From contig QCET01000004.1 in assembly GCA_003280495.1 (NCBI GenBank), positions 1 through 64,000 of the forward strand: DNA of 64,000 nucleotides, read 5' to 3'. The position numbers and the translations under genes were made by a program. This stretch comes from Pelagibacteraceae bacterium AG-359-E06. GTDB lineage: Bacteria; Pseudomonadota; Alphaproteobacteria; Pelagibacterales; Pelagibacteraceae. The notes under the pieces are model-generated. The model was not told where the DNA came from. It saw nothing but the letters and a program-made list of their open reading frames with translations, and searched no databases. Shown here one piece after another: positions 61,767-64,000 of the stretch. The first letter of the stretch is position 1, and each line of letters opens with the position of its first letter.

Positions 61767-62360
61767 TTAATCTAGTTGCGACTCTACAAATTCCCAATTT
61801 ACAAGATTTTCAATAAAACTTTTTAAATAATCAGGTCTACGATTTCTATAATCAACGTAATATGAATGTTCCCATACATCGCAACCTAATATCGGCTTCA
61901 TATTATTTACTAAAGGGTTTGAGGCATTAGCAGTTTTTGTCACTACAAGTTTTCCTTTATCAATCGCTAGCCATGCCCAACCAGAACCAAATTGTGTTAC
62001 TCCTGCTTGAATAAATTGTTCTTTAAATTTATCTACACCTCCAAAATCAGAATTTATTCTTTTTTCTAATTTTCCAGGTAACGCACCACCTCCTTTTGGC
62101 TTCATACATTTCCAAAACAAAATATGATTCCAATGTTGACCTGCATTATTAAATATTCCAATTTTTGATGGGTCCGCCGATGTTTTTTTAACTATCTCCT
62201 CAAGAGATGAATTCTCTAAACCCGAATTTTTTATTAAATTATTTAAGTTCGTTATATAAGTTTGATGATGTTTACCATGATGTAAATCCAAAGTTTCTTC
62301 CGACATATGAGGAGATAAAGATGATTTCGAGTAATCTAATGTTGGTAATTGAAAAGTCAT
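61767..62360 (-). CDS. sodB: Superoxide dismutase, Fe-type
   Basis: The 197-aa product has the metal ligands in DLHHGKHHQTYI, HWNHILFWK and DVWEHSYYVDY. Residues that separate iron from manganese enzymes favour iron: NNAGQHWNH carries the N-terminal Gln, and TANASNP has Ala where Mn forms have Gln. No signal peptide is seen, so it is cytosolic. It removes superoxide. Confidence 0.95.
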   Translation of the reverse strand: MTFQLPTLDYSKSSLSPHMSEETLDLHHGKHHQTYITNLNNLIKNSGLENSSLEEIVKKTSADPSKIGIFNNAGQHWNHILFWKCMKPKGGGALPGKLEKRINSDFGGVDKFKEQFIQAGVTQFGSGWAWLAIDKGKLVVTKTANASNPLVNNMKPILGCDVWEHSYYVDYRNRRPDYLKSFIENLVNWEFVESQLD

Positions 62361-62391
62361 AACTAAATTATATGTTGATTATAAGATTTAT

Positions 62392-63111
62392 TCAAGTTTT
62401 AGGTTGCTTATAAAAATATTTTTTTTTGATAATATTAGCAATTAATACAAACAAACCAAGAGCGATTACCGGTATATAAATTTCAGGTTTTTTCAAAATT
62501 AAAAAATTAATATTTTCTCCAGCTCTTAAAGCTTTACCTATTCCAGAACATAAACTCACGAGAATTATAGTAGGTGTAAGTTCTGAAAAAAAAGTAGCTG
62601 AAAAATAGGATGATATTCGCATATTAAATATTACAGGTATTAAATTTTTAATAGCAAATGGAATACCTGGTATACACCTTAAAAAAAAATAATATCCAAA
62701 AATATTTTCATCTATATTCTTTACTATCATGGGATATTTATTTTTAATGTAATTAGAAATACTATCTTTAAATAGTTTATTAGCAGAAAAAAATAATAAT
62801 GTAGCACCAATTGTAAAGGAGAATATCGATAATACTGAACCAAGATAAGATCCAAAAACTAGACCTGCAAAGATTGCAGGAATTGAAGCAAAGCCTAATA
62901 AAAAAACCCATATTATCGATGAAACAAAATAGATTGTTGCTATAATTATTTTATATCTATCGATATAGGAAAAAATACTATCTCTATTATTCATTAAATA
63001 CTCTGGATTAAGAAATGAAGTGACGCCATAGTAAAAAAATAAAAAGACCACTATAGCCACAGTGGTAATATAAACGCCTAAAAGCATTATTTTAAATTTA
63101 GAAATTTGCAT
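62392..63111 (-). CDS. VTT-domain (TVP38/TMEM64) membrane protein
   Basis: The 239-aa product has about six hydrophobic segments, with the re-entrant motif region GFASIPAIFAGLVFGSYLGS and FLRCIPGIPFAIKNLIPVIFNM that marks the TVP38/TMEM64/DedA-like group. These are lipid scramblases or transporters in bacteria and eukaryotes. It has a basic C-terminus (KKKYFYKQPKT). Confidence 0.82.
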   Translation of the reverse strand: MQISKFKIMLLGVYITTVAIVVFLFFYYGVTSFLNPEYLMNNRDSIFSYIDRYKIIIATIYFVSSIIWVFLLGFASIPAIFAGLVFGSYLGSVLSIFSFTIGATLLFFSANKLFKDSISNYIKNKYPMIVKNIDENIFGYYFFLRCIPGIPFAIKNLIPVIFNMRISSYFSATFFSELTPTIILVSLCSGIGKALRAGENINFLILKKPEIYIPVIALGLFVLIANIIKKKYFYKQPKT

Positions 63112-63178
63112 AAGTTATAATTTTATACTGTACATCCTATATTGAATTACCTATAAATGCTGAAATTTAAATATATCA

Positions 63179-63313
63179 ATGAAGCGCACATTTCAACCTA
63201 GCAAGAAAGTAAGAAAGCGTCGACACGGCTGGCGATCTAGAATGTCAACAAAAAATGGTAGAAAAGTCTTATCCAGAAGAAGATCAAAAGGAAGAAAAAA
63301 GCTTTCTGCTTAA
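63179..63313 (+). CDS. rpmH: Ribosomal protein L34
   Basis: The 44-aa protein [20 protein letters not shown] continues with [23 protein letters not shown], the complete L34 signature. It belongs to the 50S subunit. The codons are less AT-rich than those of the neighbours because of many Arg residues. The rpmH-rnpA-yidD-yidC order is kept. Confidence 0.98.
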   Translation: MKRTFQPSKKVRKRRHGWRSRMSTKNGRKVLSRRRSKGRKKLSA

Positions 63314-63315
63314 AT

Positions 63316-63666
63316 ATGACTAGTAGATTACAGCTAATTTCTTTAAAAAAAAAACAAGAATTTAAAGATATTATGAGCGCAAACAAAATATCAACTGAGT
63401 ACTTCACAATATATTATCAAAAAAAAAGCTCTGAAAAGAAAAATGAGATTTTATTAAGTTGTGTATCTGCAAAAAAGCTGGGAAATGCAGCATATAGAAA
63501 TAAATTAAAAAGAAAGTTAAAAAATGCAACTAGAGAAGCAATTAAAGATTTAAAAATAAAATTTAAAACTAATTACAAATATGCGATTTTTGCTAAACAA
63601 AAGATAAATAATACAGAATTTAAAAAAATTGTTGAAGAATTAAAATTTAAGTTACTTGAAATATAA
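63316..63666 (+). CDS. rnpA: Ribonuclease P protein component
   Basis: The 116-aa product is basic, with FTIYYQKKSS, ILLSCVSAKKLGNAAYRNKLKRKLKNATRE (the RNR-type motif of RnpA) and YAIFAKQKINNTEF. It helps the RNase P RNA remove tRNA leaders. The start is 2 bp after rpmH. Confidence 0.95.
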   Translation: MTSRLQLISLKKKQEFKDIMSANKISTEYFTIYYQKKSSEKKNEILLSCVSAKKLGNAAYRNKLKRKLKNATREAIKDLKIKFKTNYKYAIFAKQKINNTEFKKIVEELKFKLLEI

Positions 63667-63927
63667 ATGTGCATAATAGATAAAATATTTTCTATACTAA
63701 CGATATCTGTGGTTAAAATATATAAATTTTTTATTTCACCACTATTGGGAAATAATTGTAGATTTTTGCCAACATGTTCAGAGTATTGTATTGAAGCATT
63801 AGAAAAAAAAGGATTTTTTGTCGGAATATTTTTAACTTTTAAAAGAATTTTAAAATGTCACCCAATTAAATTTTTAGGTGCTAAGTCTGGATTTGATCCA
63901 GTAGAGAAAGATAAATTAAATGGATAG
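63667..63927 (+). CDS. yidD: Membrane protein insertion efficiency factor YidD
   Basis: The 86-aa protein has the YidD pattern FISPLLGNNCRFLPTCSEYC with Cys-x6-Cys and FKRILKCHPIKF (CHP). It supports YidC in membrane insertion. It directly abuts rnpA and overlaps yidC by 8 bp. Confidence 0.95.
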   Translation: MCIIDKIFSILTISVVKIYKFFISPLLGNNCRFLPTCSEYCIEALEKKGFFVGIFLTFKRILKCHPIKFLGAKSGFDPVEKDKLNG

Positions 63928-64000
63928 TAAAAATGTATTATTAGCAGTAATTTTATCAACTGCCGTAATTGTAATTTGGTCGGTAATGTTTCCCCCGCCT
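63920..64000 (+). CDS. yidC: Membrane insertase YidC, N-terminus (partial)
   Basis: Only the first 27 codons are within the window: MDSKNVLLAVILSTAVIVIW then SVMFPPP, the hallmark N-terminal membrane segment of gram-negative YidC. Position after yidD supports it. Confidence 0.9.
   Translation, partial: MDSKNVLLAVILSTAVIVIWSVMFPPP

Overview
The window is a dense, strongly AT-rich stretch of a streamlined alphaproteobacterial chromosome, most likely SAR11 (Pelagibacterales) or a close relative. The reasons are very short or negative gene spacing, A/T-ending codons, lysine/asparagine/isoleucine-rich proteins, and alphaproteobacterial gene orders: a zinc-ribbon acidic protein divergent from aroA, then aroA-cmk, rpsA, ihfB, pyrF, trpF, trpB, trpA, accD, folC, and rpmH-rnpA-yidD-yidC at the right edge. 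No rRNA, CRISPR array, integrase, transposase or prophage gene was found. Base composition was judged by eye.

Region 1 (1-2503) is accessory. A complete tRNA-Ser(GGA) gene on the minus strand is followed by a gene for an McrB-N/DUF3883 protein (candidate modification-dependent nuclease), then a 76-nt 3' fragment of the same tRNA, then three small membrane-protein genes. A 17-bp GC-rich motif (consensus GMCGCCACAGCGACGCC) occurs four times and brackets each gene block, lying 46-47 bp past the tRNA 3' end in both units. This looks like a tandem array of small, integrase-less cassettes at a tRNA attachment site and is the best candidate here for an undescribed system.

Region 2 (2507-16990) mixes surface-glycan genes (sugar dehydratase, three glycosyltransferases, a methyltransferase) with a core translation run, thrS-infC-rpmI-rplT-pheS-pheT-lepA, in one nearly gapless minus-strand block. 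Region 3 (16996-28237) holds gltBD, uppP and an envelope cluster (rnd-like, kdsD, lptC, lptB with an unusual repeat-bearing N-terminus). Region 4 (28295-38362) is the aroA::cmk fusion, rpsA, ihfB, pyrF, a trpF-trpB-trpA set with many changed active-site positions, accD, folC and an exported phosphatase.

Region 5 (38363-47945) contains trxA, sbcB and rmuC, then a roughly 500-bp gap whose minus strand can form a structured RNA with interleaved helices and a terminator, then selO, small membrane genes, mntR with a candidate MntR box, a deacetylase, an AEC transporter and a glyoxalase. Region 6 (47989-51351) is a three-gene periplasmic dehydrogenase operon (cytochrome c, Tat-exported small subunit, GMC flavoprotein) behind a Fur/Irr-like palindrome; its terminator lies inside the signal-peptide codons of the next lipoprotein gene. 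Region 7 (51353-64000) has NAD(P)HX repair, an MFS carrier, CDGSH protein, two tiny coupled membrane-peptide genes before two tandem amtB genes, an Asp/Asn-hydroxylase-like protein, an MBL hydrolase, a UDG, Fe-type sodB, a VTT-domain protein and the rpmH end.

Overall the window joins core translation, nitrogen assimilation (gltBD, two amtB), envelope biogenesis and tryptophan/fatty-acid/folate synthesis with one small accessory island at a tRNA.
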